Assembly: GCF_024722015.1 (NCBI RefSeq)
Contig: NZ_JANQBD010000014.1
Location: forward strand, 1 to 64,000
DNA: 64,000 nt
Reading direction: 5' to 3'
Origin: Paenibacillus radicis (ex Xue et al. 2023)
Lineage (GTDB): Bacteria > Bacillota > Bacilli > Paenibacillales > NBRC-103111
Positions 10,301 through 18,069 of the stretch are shown here, piece by piece. The translations under genes and the position numbers were made by a program. Each line of letters begins with the position of its first letter. Positions within the stretch are counted from its first letter, which is position 1. Below the pieces are notes generated by a model, which made no database searches, had not been told where the DNA came from, and saw only the letters and a program-made list of their open reading frames with translations.

Positions 10301-10523
10301 CCTGAGCTGCCAGCCACAAATAACGATCCCTGCCTTCCCATCGTTCCCCCAGCTGCATTTCTCCACTGCCTTTAACTGAGCTTAACGGAAGCAACGGACG
10401 TTCCCCAATATTCCCCTCGGTATCCTCCAGACTATGGAAGGAGGGAATCGATTGTTTATCTCTATAACGAAACTCGTCAAGTTCCTGAATGCGGGCTGTC
10501 AGTTTTTCCAAAGTAAAAAGCAT
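7344..10523 (-). CDS. Alpha-mannosidase, glycoside hydrolase family 38
   Basis: This protein of about 1059 residues hydrolyses alpha-mannosides and, having no signal peptide, acts in the cytoplasm. An N-terminal beta region (1-240) precedes the GH38 catalytic barrel. The zinc-site motif GHTHIDVAWLWR lies near residue 250, the nucleophile region is in WLPDVFGYSWALPQ, and FHDIIPGSSI occurs in the middle domain, as in bacterial GH38 enzymes. ATG 10523 is chosen over a GTG three codons upstream because AGGGAG lies eight bases before it and overlaps the GTG. It is 53 bp downstream of the LacI gene, with a LacI-type palindrome between, so mannoside-dependent control is likely. The exact linkage specificity is not readable. 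Confidence 0.93.
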   Translation of the reverse strand: MLFTLEKLTARIQELDEFRYRDKQSIPSFHSLEDTEGNIGERPLLPLSSVKGSGEMQLGERWEGRDRYLWLAAQVDVPASWQGRKIVGRFDFGKGGGGNNAGFESLLYVNGQPYQGVDTNHQEVFFAEESAGTTVSLCFRLWSGLGGYKPLAIMEHQLKRAELCWLDADADDLYYTARAALQVIKVLHEHSPERQLLLSAADRAFLLVDWSRPGSADFYASLTAAAESLRTSVQQLPKQHAVTVRCIGHTHIDVAWLWRLKHTREKAARSFSTVLRLMELFPDYVFLQTMPQLYDYIKTDYPDIYAQIQERVKEGRWEAGGGMWLEADCNLTSGESLVRQLLYGTRFLRDEFGTECTYLWLPDVFGYSWALPQILKKSGIDTFMTTKISWNQYNRMPHDTFQWRGIDGTEVLTHFITTPDNAGGWLYTYNGEVTASSVNGIWETYRDKPVNRELLLAYGYGDGGGGVNREMLELRRRLSELPGVPNVTTGRVDEYFAELQQTIAQTDEYVHTWDGELYLELHRGTYTSQAYNKRMNRKLELLARETEWLGIMGSLEAGDWSFYDRSKLAEAWKIVLRNQFHDIIPGSSIQEVYDDSRLEYEEAERLLQAANNHAASVLTVRQTETGIAEYTVWNSSGWERGGLVLVQSDRSLDASGTEGVWKDEQGNVLASQRSVDGWLVQVQAVPSLGSSIIRYCSEESENTDKKPHPFITTGNGIETPHYSLHWNGTGQLTSIWDKMSQREVLAAGSNGNVLQVFEDKPKSRHEAWDIDIYYQEKTEEIRELTSIEVVENGPVRAVVRFAWKYKDSTITQQLIVYSDSRRIDFKTIVDWHEQRKLLKAAFPVEIRSTEASYDIQFGNVKRPTHWNTSWDYARFEVVGHQWADLSERGYGVSLLNDCKYGYDIKDNLMRLTLIKSALVPDPQADQGHHEFTYSLLPHSGDWLEGRTVQEAWDLNVPLVIKQGAVAVQTRASLFRLSSEHVHIDAVKKAEDSSLIVLRFHEFAGQRGWVELSSDYQILSWQESDLMERPIGEVSSDAVIRLAVKPYEIKTLLIEIVSAG

Positions 10524-10547
10524 TTCTATCACTCCCTAATGAATGTT

Positions 10548-10561
10548 ATAACACGTGTTAT
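10548..10561. promoter_or_regulatory. LacI-type operator ATAACACGTGTTAT, mannosidase copy
   Basis: This is a perfect 14-bp palindrome with a central CG, located 25 bp before the alpha-mannosidase start. An extended 16-bp version of the same palindrome lies upstream of the lacI gene at 11625. Two copies flanking one regulator gene, and a central CG as LacI-family proteins prefer, make it the probable binding site of the adjacent LacI protein. Confidence 0.8.
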
Positions 10562-10576
10562 TAAATATGAAAAAAA

Positions 10577-11602
10577 TTAGCTTCCCACGCTTTGGCGAAC
10601 GACCAGCTGTGAGGAAACCGAGATTGTGCTTTTGTCTTCATAAGTTCTCTGTCCGTCAATATATTCCAATAACCGCAATGCTGCCAGCCGGCCCATCTCA
10701 CGATAAGGGATCTCTATAGAAGTAATGGCGGGAAATAGATGCTGATTGATCCGTTCCGTATTGTCGGCTGCCATTACATGGATATCCACGCCAATCTGTA
10801 TGCCTTGTAATTGTGCTGCTCTGCATATATAGACCGCCCCACGTGACCAGTTGCTTAAAATCGCAAAAGGCGTGGTGCGTTCCTGTATCCACTGCTTCCA
10901 ATAATCGGATCGCATCTCCCATGGGCCATCTGCAGCAGCATACACTTGCGGCTGCAAGCCTTTGTCTTCACACCATTGCAGATAGGTTTGATTCCTCTCC
11001 CTGTCACCCCATCCAAGAGGCACATGCTCATGGAACATTTCCAAGTAAGCCGGAGGAAGTCCGGTTTGCTCCCACAAATAATCCAACGCTCGGCGGATAC
11101 TGTCACCGTAATCCATCAATACGGATGCTATCCGATTATGATCCGGGTAGCCCTCCACTGAAACATAGGGCATATTATGCTGATTTATTAGCGCCACCCA
11201 TTCCTCGGAAATGTTATGCGGCCGATCCAATGCTACAATGCCGTCAATCCGCCGCTGCAAATACAAATCCAGCAGTCCCTTTTGCTCAGTTAAAGGACCT
11301 GATGCGTATAACAGTAAGTGGTAGCCATTCGCGGCGCATACCTCTTGCATCCCTTCAAGCACCTGCAAAAAAAGCGGGTTCGAAACATTGCCGTAAGCAG
11401 CAAGACATTGACTTCTGCCCGTCTTCATACCCCGAGCTTGAGCATCCACCTGATAGTTCAATTCACGAATCGCATCCAACACGGCTGTCCGCTTCTCAGC
11501 ACTAACACCTATGCCCTGTGTACCGTTCAGCACAGCAGAAACTACGCTTCGTGAAACTCCTGCCCGCTTGGCTACATCAAAGCTGGTTACCCTTTTGGCC
11601 AT
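10577..11602 (-). CDS. LacI-family transcriptional regulator of the mannosidase
   Basis: This 341-residue regulator has an N-terminal helix-turn-helix (residues 5-26, VTSFDVAKRAGVSRSVVSAV) and hinge (to about 60), followed by a periplasmic-binding-protein-like effector domain (65-340). ATG 11602 follows AGAGGTG at eight bases. The gene is transcribed in the same direction as the mannosidase. Its own promoter carries the palindrome TATAACACGTGTTATA between -35 and -10, so autorepression is expected. The inducer is inferred to be a mannoside or a derivative, from context only. Confidence 0.9.
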   Translation of the reverse strand: MAKRVTSFDVAKRAGVSRSVVSAVLNGTQGIGVSAEKRTAVLDAIRELNYQVDAQARGMKTGRSQCLAAYGNVSNPLFLQVLEGMQEVCAANGYHLLLYASGPLTEQKGLLDLYLQRRIDGIVALDRPHNISEEWVALINQHNMPYVSVEGYPDHNRIASVLMDYGDSIRRALDYLWEQTGLPPAYLEMFHEHVPLGWGDRERNQTYLQWCEDKGLQPQVYAAADGPWEMRSDYWKQWIQERTTPFAILSNWSRGAVYICRAAQLQGIQIGVDIHVMAADNTERINQHLFPAITSIEIPYREMGRLAALRLLEYIDGQRTYEDKSTISVSSQLVVRQSVGS

Positions 11603-11622
11603 TTATGTAACACCTCTAACCC

Positions 11623-11651
11623 AATATAACACGTGTTATAGAGAGAGACAA
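11623..11651 (-). promoter_or_regulatory. lacI promoter with a 16-bp operator in the spacer
   Basis: Read on the minus strand, TTGTCT (11651-11646) and TATATT (11628-11623) are separated by 17 bases, a sigma-A-type promoter. The perfect palindrome TATAACACGTGTTATA (11640-11625) occupies most of the spacer and overlaps the -10. A bound repressor would exclude RNA polymerase. The core matches the operator before the mannosidase gene. Confidence 0.8.
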
Positions 11652-11810
11652 TCATTATTTGAACAGCTTATTTTGCTGTTTAGAGGGAATGTTCTGAAGG
11701 AACCGGAAGCTAGCACGTACATATACGGCCGGCCCCGGTTCTCTTCCCACTTAAATGTCGCCGCCATTAATGTTGCAAATAGCGTTGCCTACATGACATA
11801 TCATACCTTA

Positions 11811-12941
11811 TCATTTGGACGGTTTCCTTTTAGCTAAATATAGGCAGTATTGAATTATTCTTTGAACCGACCTTCGGCGGATTCCGGCCTCGTCGAATCT
11901 CATCGGTTTTGAATTCGCTTCGAAAAACCATAAACGGCCGTTCGTTTCGACGCCAATATCCATGGACATCTCACCTAACGTTCGAGCAGATGCCCTCTCA
12001 ATCTGCTTGGCAACGATGAGGGCCAATTTACGCGAGCTTCCGATAATTTTATTGGCTTTGGCTGCACCGAAATTAGAGTTAAGAAGCTTTTTCGGGTCTT
12101 GAATGGATCCGCCTCGGGGCACATGGGTCGTGATGCCTGCTTTCCCTGCGGATCGTGCGCCAATGCCGCTTATCGACCATTTGCCTTTATTGTTTTTTTG
12201 CACGAGCAGCCGCAGATCAAAAGGCCTCTTTCTAAACCGTGCCAGAGCAATACCTTGCTGAGCGATATATGCCCTTCTCCCTGTTTTTCCCTTAAGCTTC
12301 CTCCATAGGCTGGATACATTGGTAAACTTAAAGATCAGCCGCTTGCCGTTTTCTTGTTTTATAAGTCGGTATTGAGCGCCCGCTCCAATCATTTTGCGTT
12401 CCACCCGCATGATACCTTTCCCCGCTTTCCCGCTCACCGGCTTTATATAAACGAGCGGACCGCGTTTGAATAACGAAACCAAGCTGTCTAATGTGAGCAG
12501 CTTCTTCGTTGCCGGAATGAAATGCTTCGTCTTGGACGACCGTGACAGCCACTTATATTGCGTCCATTTATCAAAGAAAAAAGGATTGAATAAGTGCACG
12601 CGCCGATCCCGTAAACAAGATCGAATTTCCCGCTGAGCAGCTGGCCGTTTTTCGTCTTTACGTTCCGGAATCCGGTTGTATACTACGTCAGGGAATGGAA
12701 ATGACGTTCTGATGAACCCGTTCTTTTTACGCCTGTTATAATCGTACCCGATGATCTTTTTTTGTGATCGATTCAGATTGCCGACTGTCGTTACGAATAC
12801 GGTTGCCTTTCTGGAATGTCCTTCTTTTATCAGTTCGCGATAATACTGCAAGTTTCCCCGTAATCGGTTTCTATTGGCGACAGTTAAGATCGCGATCACG
12901 GGGCGTCTTTTGTATGCTTGTACTGACGGCATATGCCTCAT
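11811..12941 (-). CDS. YheC/YheD family ATP-grasp protein (spore-coat associated family)
   Basis: This basic 376-residue protein belongs to the YheC/YheD group found in endospore formers. The N-terminal ~110 residues carry the family-specific region (PDVVYNRIP); the rest is an ATP-grasp fold with KPVSGKAGKGIMRV as nucleotide-binding loop, RLLVQ and a C-terminal MSMDIGVETNGRLWFFEANSKP metal/ATP-binding end split over two blocks. Some members are spore-coat associated; the ligated substrate is unknown. The start at 12941 follows GAGGGGG; an ATG three codons later is possible. It stands alone between lacI and aroC. Confidence 0.85.
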   Translation of the reverse strand: MRHMPSVQAYKRRPVIAILTVANRNRLRGNLQYYRELIKEGHSRKATVFVTTVGNLNRSQKKIIGYDYNRRKKNGFIRTSFPFPDVVYNRIPERKDEKRPAAQREIRSCLRDRRVHLFNPFFFDKWTQYKWLSRSSKTKHFIPATKKLLTLDSLVSLFKRGPLVYIKPVSGKAGKGIMRVERKMIGAGAQYRLIKQENGKRLIFKFTNVSSLWRKLKGKTGRRAYIAQQGIALARFRKRPFDLRLLVQKNNKGKWSISGIGARSAGKAGITTHVPRGGSIQDPKKLLNSNFGAAKANKIIGSSRKLALIVAKQIERASARTLGEMSMDIGVETNGRLWFFEANSKPMRFDEAGIRRRSVQRIIQYCLYLAKRKPSK

Positions 12942-13084
12942 TTACCCCCTCGCTAAAAAATTTGCTGAAATGCCACGCAGGCACAAACTCAGCTTGTGTA
13001 ACAAATTTATTTAGTTTCAACAGTCTATGGAAAGTTATTGTGGAAGGATATGGGTAAAAGTCCAATTGTAAGAACTACAGTACA

Positions 13085-13130
13085 TTAAAACAAACAGACG
13101 CCCGTGCAGCATGGAATGTGCCCGGGCGTC
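13085..13130 (-). terminator. Rho-independent terminator of aroC
   Basis: On the minus strand GACGCCCG pairs with CGGGCGTC around a 17-base loop and is followed by the T-rich TGTTTGTTTTAAT. It begins four bases after the aroC stop. Confidence 0.85.
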
Positions 13131-13133
13131 CGG

Positions 13134-14291
13134 TTAATAACTGCGGACCTGCTGTATATAATGTTTATAATTCCGTTCTATCTCCTCATAGGAATCTCCG
13201 CCGAATTTTTCCAGAAATGCGCACGCTAGCTCCCAAGCGACCACATTCTCCATCACCACTGCGGCAGCAGGAACAGCGCAGCTGTCAGAGCGCTCGATCT
13301 GTGCGGCATAGGGCTGCTTCGTTTCAATATCAACACTGCTAATCGGCTTATATAGAGTTGGTATGGGTTTCATTACGGCACGCACAATAATCGGTTCACC
13401 CGTCGTCATCCCACCTTCGAACCCACCTGCCCGGTTGCTGGCACGTGAAAATCCGCTCTGTGAATCATACATGATTTCATCATGAACCTTGGAACCTCGT
13501 AACCTCGCCGCTTCAAAGCCAACCCCGAACTCACAACCTTTAAACGCTTGAATGGACATGACAGCTTGAGCAATTTTGCCATCCAATTTGCGGTCCCACT
13601 GCACATGACTGCCCAACCCGACAGGCACTCCATCGGTTGTTACCTCTATCAAGCCGCCAACAGAGTCTCCCGCTGCTTTTACCTCATCAATGTGCTGCAT
13701 CATAGCCGCTTCAATGTCCTTATCTGCTGTACGCAGCGGCGACACCTCAGTGACCTGTCGAAGCTCCTTCGCCGACAGAGAGGCGCGCTTAGCCGATACT
13801 TCGCCAATCCGCAATACTTGGCTTCCAATATGAATGCCGAACAATTGAAGCAGGCTTTTTGCCGCTGCGCCGCATGCAACTCGAATCGTCGTTTCTCTAG
13901 CACTTGAACGCTCCAAAATATTACGCAAATCAGACTGATTATATTTCAACCCGCCATTCAGATCAGCATGTCCCGGTCGTGGTCTGGTAACAGCGCGCTT
14001 GACAGCCTCCTCTGTCGGCTCCACTCCCATAATCTGACTCCAATGATTCCAATCCCTGTTCTCAACCACAAGTGCGATTGGAGCACCGGTTGTCTTGCCG
14101 TGCCGCACTCCTCCGACAATTCGGACTTGATCACTTTCAATCTCCATCCGTCTGCCTCGTCCATAACCTTTTTGCCTCCGCTGCAGCTCTATATCGATCT
14201 GTTCTGCAATAAGACCAATATTGCTGGGCATTCCTTCTATAATTGCCGTCAACTGTGGCCCATGCGACTCGCCTGCTGTTAAATATCTCAT
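13134..14291 (-). CDS. aroC: Chorismate synthase
   Basis: The 385-residue enzyme converts 5-enolpyruvylshikimate 3-phosphate to chorismate using reduced FMN, the last step of the common aromatic pathway. Family signatures are GESHGPQ at the N-terminus, QKGYGRGRRM, RPRPGHADL, RSSARETT and DSCAVPAA. The start MRYLTAGESHG at 14291 is the usual one for the family and lies nine bases after GGGGG; a longer in-frame reading to 14354 adds 21 residues with no match to the family. It is not in an aroC-aroB-aroH operon here, having its own terminator and no aro neighbours, so it may be a second copy. Confidence 0.95.
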   Translation of the reverse strand: MRYLTAGESHGPQLTAIIEGMPSNIGLIAEQIDIELQRRQKGYGRGRRMEIESDQVRIVGGVRHGKTTGAPIALVVENRDWNHWSQIMGVEPTEEAVKRAVTRPRPGHADLNGGLKYNQSDLRNILERSSARETTIRVACGAAAKSLLQLFGIHIGSQVLRIGEVSAKRASLSAKELRQVTEVSPLRTADKDIEAAMMQHIDEVKAAGDSVGGLIEVTTDGVPVGLGSHVQWDRKLDGKIAQAVMSIQAFKGCEFGVGFEAARLRGSKVHDEIMYDSQSGFSRASNRAGGFEGGMTTGEPIIVRAVMKPIPTLYKPISSVDIETKQPYAAQIERSDSCAVPAAAVVMENVVAWELACAFLEKFGGDSYEEIERNYKHYIQQVRSY

Positions 14292-14410
14292 TTTCCGTAT
14301 CCCCCAATTGAGTGTTCTTTTGATAATTCTGATTATAAGTCCAATTGTAGACATAAAGAAAATAGATATCTTTAATGAAATACATAGACATTTTAAATGT
14401 CTAGTTCAAA

Positions 14411-14438
14411 CAAAAAAACCGCCGGAATTAATTCCGGC
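14411..14438 (-). terminator. Rho-independent terminator
   Basis: The perfect palindrome GCCGGAATTAATTCCGGC (14421-14438) is followed on the minus strand by GGTTTTTTTG. It lies 50 bp downstream of the gene ending at 14489 and closes that transcript. Confidence 0.9.
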
Positions 14439-14488
14439 AGTCCTTATTATATATAACAAGCAGGATCGAATCTTAAGTGCAAAGTTCC

Positions 14489-15079
14489 TTACACAAGCAT
14501 AAGCTGCTTGAAATTCTGCATCACAATGAAATAGCGAAATTTATTTAAGTCAGCTGCCGAAATGTAATTAATTTCAGAGCCGTAGCGGATCGTCTTCTCC
14601 ATAATGTGCGCATAACGTACAATTAATCGCATTCGTATAGTTTCATCATCGCAAAATATCGTACTCTCATAAACCTCATTTAATTTTACAGTAAAATCAT
14701 CAATCTCGAACCCAAGACTTAAACAGCTCACATCGGATATACGTACAGCTCTTGTCTTAAAATCTTCAGTGATCGTACCAAAGGTGTTTAATTTAAAGCT
14801 CTTGACGGTTTTATGCTCTTCCCCGAACAGCTCATCATACTTTCTGGCAGGACTAGCCTCTATATGAAAAATTTCAGAATCAGCAGGAGCCAAAACGACC
14901 TTTAATTTAGAAATATGCAATACTATGGAAAGCTGCCGTCTTTGAAAATCAAAGCATAACACTTTTTCACCTAAACCAAATGCGGGTGATTTCGAGAGCT
15001 CAATTTCCATAAAATCTTCTTCGTAACCAATTATGCCGTGATAAATCTTACCTTTGTGCAGAATTTGAATCTGTTTCAT
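14489..15079 (-). CDS. Hypothetical protein, possible PilZ-like domain
   Basis: The 196-residue product is not recognised with confidence. It is cytoplasmic, with no signal or membrane segment. An N-terminal ~90-residue beta-rich half is followed by a second half with KTRAVRISDVSCLSLGFEI and RMRLIVRYAH; this layout, a YcgR-like N half followed by a DiSxxGi-type strand, recalls PilZ-type proteins, but the RxxxR and D/NxSxxG cyclic-di-GMP motifs are imperfect. ATG 15079 is preceded by GGGAGGTGA. It is monocistronic with its own terminator. Confidence 0.6.
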   Translation of the reverse strand: MKQIQILHKGKIYHGIIGYEEDFMEIELSKSPAFGLGEKVLCFDFQRRQLSIVLHISKLKVVLAPADSEIFHIEASPARKYDELFGEEHKTVKSFKLNTFGTITEDFKTRAVRISDVSCLSLGFEIDDFTVKLNEVYESTIFCDDETIRMRLIVRYAHIMEKTIRYGSEINYISAADLNKFRYFIVMQNFKQLMLV

Positions 15080-15394
15080 AAAATCACCTCCCTGTCTTAT
15101 ATCTCTAATATAGAGGATAAACTTTTAAAAAGTTTGAGACAGATATTAGGAGATTATTAGATTTTATGACTGAATCGTCGATAATTTGTCGGAATTCCTT
15201 TCAAACGTTAAGAAATTATTTTATTTTAAAGGCTCCCCTTCAGGAAAAAACTATTGGGGGCTGTCCAAAAGTCCCCACACAAATAACAGGAAAATGTCGA
15301 GTTAATGGCTCCGAAAATATCGTTCCAAACCATTTAACTGGAATTTCTCATGCTAATTCTACGTATTTTGGCTCATATCATCCATAGCGCCTAT

Positions 15395-15475
15395 ATTAGC
15401 CTGAGCTTTTCCAGTTAGATTGATTTCAAACGATATCCAGGCTGAATTAACGTGAGGATTTCCATTTATTGTATT
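15395..15475. repeat. Degenerate intergenic repeat, copy 2
   Basis: The sequence runs CTTTTCCAGTTAGATTGATT, a divergent middle, then AATTAACGTGAGGATTTCC. It matches 140-236 in order and spacing at about two thirds identity by eye. The preceding 90 bases (GGAATTTCTCATGCTAATT) read like a further diverged copy. Confidence 0.45.
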
Positions 15476-15565
15476 TCTTTCGGCAGCCGCCCGAAAATCC
15501 CAGTCCCCTCGAAAGCAACCTTTGAACATCGGTTCTCTCGCCATCACCTTAAGCAGCATCCACAA

Positions 15566-15613
15566 GGGGCAGCCACCTAATAGCTTAAGCTATTAAGTGG
15601 CTGCCCCTTTGTA
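15566..15613 (-). terminator. Strong terminator of the sugar-acid operon
   Basis: AAGGGGCAGCCAC and GTGGCTGCCCCTT form a stem of about 20 bp, with CTAATAGCTTAAGCTATTAAG inside it extending the pairing almost to the loop. It lies 10 bp after the last gene of the operon (stop at 15623). Confidence 0.85.
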
Positions 15614-15622
15614 TAAACAATA

Positions 15623-16417
15623 TTAATGCTCCATGTGGTCTTCAGGCTGCGCTGCCTTAACAGTCAAGCCTCCGTCTACCATCAGCAAATGTCCATTAAT
15701 CTGCATGGCCTCATCTGATGCCAGGAATACAACTGCGTCACCGATCTGCCTGGCTGTTCCAAGCCGTTTCATCGGATTAGCCTCTACTTCTTGGGCACGA
15801 ATACGCGGATCTGCCAAGAAGTCTGTGCACATATCCGTATCGACCGTGCTTGGTCCTACAGCATTCACGTTAATGTTATATTTACCAAGCTCAATAGCCA
15901 TTCCCTTGGTAAGCATATTAGCTGCTGCTTTGGAGGATTGATAATGCGGAATAACCGGGCTTGTAACGACAAGGCTTGCTGTCGACAGCACATTGATAAT
16001 TTTGCCGTAACGCTTCTCAATCATCGATTTGGCAGCAAGCTGTGAGCACATAAAGATGGACTTTACATTGGTGTTGTAAGTCCGGTCCCAAGTTTCCTCG
16101 GTAACCTTCATAAAAGGTTCAAAAGGAGCAATACCAGCATTATTAACCAAAATTTCGATATCCCCAAGCTCCTGCTGAACCTTCTGGAACATGGCCTCCA
16201 CCTGCTCCTTATTGCCCACATCCGCCTGAACAACAATTGCTTTACTACCCAGCGCTTCAACCTGCTCCTTCACATTCTCTGCTAAAGAACGGGAACGGTC
16301 GGACGTATAGTTAATCGCAACAAGGGCTCCCTCTTCAGCCAACCTAATTACGATTGCTTCGCCAATCCCCCGGCTCCCGCCCGTTACTAGAGCTACCTTA
16401 CCACTTAATCTGGCCAT
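15623..16417 (-). CDS. SDR-family NAD(P)-dependent dehydrogenase (FabG-like)
   Basis: The 264-residue classical short-chain dehydrogenase has the cofactor motif TGGSRGIG (residues 13-20), NNAG (91-94), a catalytic Ser-Tyr-Lys region (STASLVV...HYQSSKAA, with Tyr and Lys in YQSSK) and the C-terminal GHLLMVDGG. RBS AGGAGG lies 8 bp before ATG 16417. It is the last gene of the sugar-acid operon. In non-phosphorylative (deoxy)hexose pathways such an enzyme oxidises the free sugar at C1 or the 2-keto-3-deoxy acid at C4; which of these it does is not decidable here, since a second SDR is present. Confidence 0.88.
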   Translation of the reverse strand: MARLSGKVALVTGGSRGIGEAIVIRLAEEGALVAINYTSDRSRSLAENVKEQVEALGSKAIVVQADVGNKEQVEAMFQKVQQELGDIEILVNNAGIAPFEPFMKVTEETWDRTYNTNVKSIFMCSQLAAKSMIEKRYGKIINVLSTASLVVTSPVIPHYQSSKAAANMLTKGMAIELGKYNINVNAVGPSTVDTDMCTDFLADPRIRAQEVEANPMKRLGTARQIGDAVVFLASDEAMQINGHLLMVDGGLTVKAAQPEDHMEH

Positions 16418-16478
16418 TGCTGATTTCCTCCTATTAATTTTGCGTTAGCAAAACTAGCATCGAACGTACTATTTTATA

Positions 16479-17639
16479 TTAAAGACTAGGTCCAATTCGG
16501 TTAATGCTGAACTCCGTATGGCCGAGAATTTCTGCCTTAGTCAGTTTACCGTTTGCCACCTCTTTGATTTCATTCCAGATCAGCTCTCCGGCATCCTCCA
16601 GGCTTATTGTGCCAGCCAGCATGTCGCCTACATTAACATCCATGTTATCGCTCATCCGCTCGAACATCCGCGTGTTTCCTGTGATTTTAATAACAGGAAT
16701 AACCGCTGAACCTGTCGGCGTACCGCGTCCGGTTGTGAAACAAACCAGATGAGCTCCACCTGCAGCCATTCCCGAAACGCACTCAATATCGTTGCCGGGG
16801 GAATCCATAAAGTATAAACCATTTTTCGGGATCGTCTCGGCATACTCTACAATGCCCTGAATAGGTGCATTGCCGCATTTACTAATACAGCCAAGGGACT
16901 TCTCCTCGATTGTCGTCAAGCCGCCCGCAATATTACCGGGACTTGGGTTGCCTCCACGCATATCGGCACCCATCCGCTCTACTTCCTTCTCAAATCGGTT
17001 AACGATATGATACAGCTCTCCAGCAACTTCCTCTGTTGCACAGCGGGATGCCAGAACATGCTCCGCACCGATAATTTCAGTCGTTTCACCGATAACAACG
17101 CCGCCGCCCAATTGAATAAGCGAATCGGCAGCAGCACCTAAAGCCGGGTTCGACGCTAATCCTGAGGTTGCATCAGAACCGCCGCATTTCACACCAATGA
17201 TAAGCTCGCTGAATGGAACCGGCTCAGGCTGCATCGCATTCAATTGCGCCTGCATCTTCTTGGCAATCTCAACACCGTGCTGAATCGCCTTAACCGAGCC
17301 TCCGACAGATTGAATATCGAATACTTCTACCAGCTTGCCTGTAGGCCGGATTGCATCGGCAAGCTCATTAGGATCTATAACCTCACAGCCCAAGCTGATA
17401 ATGATAACTCCGCCAACATTCGGATTTCTCCCGGTCCCTGCCAACACATCGAATGTGCGCTCTTTATCCGCACCAATCTGGCTGCATCCATGCTGATGGG
17501 GAATTGCGACGGTTTCAGGTACCATCTGGGAAATACGGCTGCACACTTGATTAGCACAAATGACTGTCGGAATAATGAGCAAATGATTGCGGATTCCTAC
17601 CGTGCCATCAGGTCTTCTATATCCCATCATATGATCCAT
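16479..17639 (-). CDS. UxaA-family dehydratase, large (C-terminal) subunit
   Basis: The 386-residue protein corresponds to the catalytic C-terminal part of altronate/galactarate dehydratases. Typical features are the GYRRPDGTVGIRNHLL start, PHQHGCSQIG, SLGCEV, GVKCGGSDATSG and GLTTIEEKSLGC, with conserved Cys residues for an iron centre. ATG 17639 is preceded by AGGAGGTAAAC. The small SAF-domain subunit is encoded 73 bp upstream as a separate gene. In Campylobacter the same split UxaA pair sits in the L-fucose locus as the candidate sugar-acid dehydratase, so the substrate here is probably a sugar acid such as fuconate or rhamnonate; altronate is the alternative. Confidence 0.88.
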   Translation of the reverse strand: MDHMMGYRRPDGTVGIRNHLLIIPTVICANQVCSRISQMVPETVAIPHQHGCSQIGADKERTFDVLAGTGRNPNVGGVIIISLGCEVIDPNELADAIRPTGKLVEVFDIQSVGGSVKAIQHGVEIAKKMQAQLNAMQPEPVPFSELIIGVKCGGSDATSGLASNPALGAAADSLIQLGGGVVIGETTEIIGAEHVLASRCATEEVAGELYHIVNRFEKEVERMGADMRGGNPSPGNIAGGLTTIEEKSLGCISKCGNAPIQGIVEYAETIPKNGLYFMDSPGNDIECVSGMAAGGAHLVCFTTGRGTPTGSAVIPVIKITGNTRMFERMSDNMDVNVGDMLAGTISLEDAGELIWNEIKEVANGKLTKAEILGHTEFSINRIGPSL

Positions 17640-17712
17640 TTTGTTTACCTCCTATGAGCTTCGCTTGTTGAGCGAAACTGACTTTCGTTAGCATGATCTA
17701 AGTATTGATTCT

Positions 17713-18033
17713 CTAAGACTTTACAGCCTGGTCTCCCCGGCCGCGTATACCTTCAACGTTGTGCACATGTACATGCTGTCCGGCCTGAATGCTAACTGTC
17801 GTTCGACCGATGACTTCTCCATATTTACGGATATCCGTTCCTTCCGAAGCATCCTCTATTGCAAATTTATGACCGAAAGGAATCGGATCAATTAGCGTCA
17901 GCTCTCGTACTTGATCCTGAACGCGGTATATTATTTTTTGCCCTTGCTGCAAATCCTTGATTGCCGTAGCTACGTGATCGCGCGCGTCCATTACCAATGC
18001 GTCAGCGCCCGCCTCGATATGATGACCTGCCAT
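17713..18033 (-). CDS. UxaA-family dehydratase, small SAF-domain subunit
   Basis: The 106-residue protein matches the N-terminal SAF domain of UxaA. HVATAIKDLQQG, the IPFGHKFAIEDASEG core, IRKYGEVIG and the HVHVHNVEG end are all characteristic. In E. coli this domain is fused to the large part; here it is a separate upstream gene. RBS AAGGAG lies 10 bp before ATG 18033. It sits between the FAH hydrolase gene (36 bp) and the large subunit (73 bp), in one operon. Confidence 0.88.
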   Translation of the reverse strand: MAGHHIEAGADALVMDARDHVATAIKDLQQGQKIIYRVQDQVRELTLIDPIPFGHKFAIEDASEGTDIRKYGEVIGRTTVSIQAGQHVHVHNVEGIRGRGDQAVKS

Positions 18034-18069
18034 GTTTATTACACTCCTTCGTGTTTCGCCTGGCGAAAC

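Larger units (their letters stand above)
15080..15622. other. Intergenic region with an IS-end-like remnant and a dispersed repeat
   Basis: This 543-bp gap has no convincing gene. GGGGGCTGTCCAAAAGTCC at 15256-15274 resembles the terminal inverted repeat of the MITE-like element at 30.1 kb. Bases about 15297-15480 hold a repeat with GGAAAATGTCGAGTTA and TTCCAGTTAGATTGATT, related to the copy at 140-236. The right end is a long terminator hairpin. The left end holds the RBS and promoter region of the 15079 gene. Confidence 0.55.

Noticed and set aside
10124..10375. Many open frames opposite the mannosidase, iolD and lutB genes
   Set aside because: They are antisense shadows of well-supported genes without their own ribosome sites.
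15359..15565. 68-codon minus-strand frame in the gap before the sugar-acid operon terminator
   Set aside because: It lies across the degenerate intergenic repeat and has no ribosome binding site.
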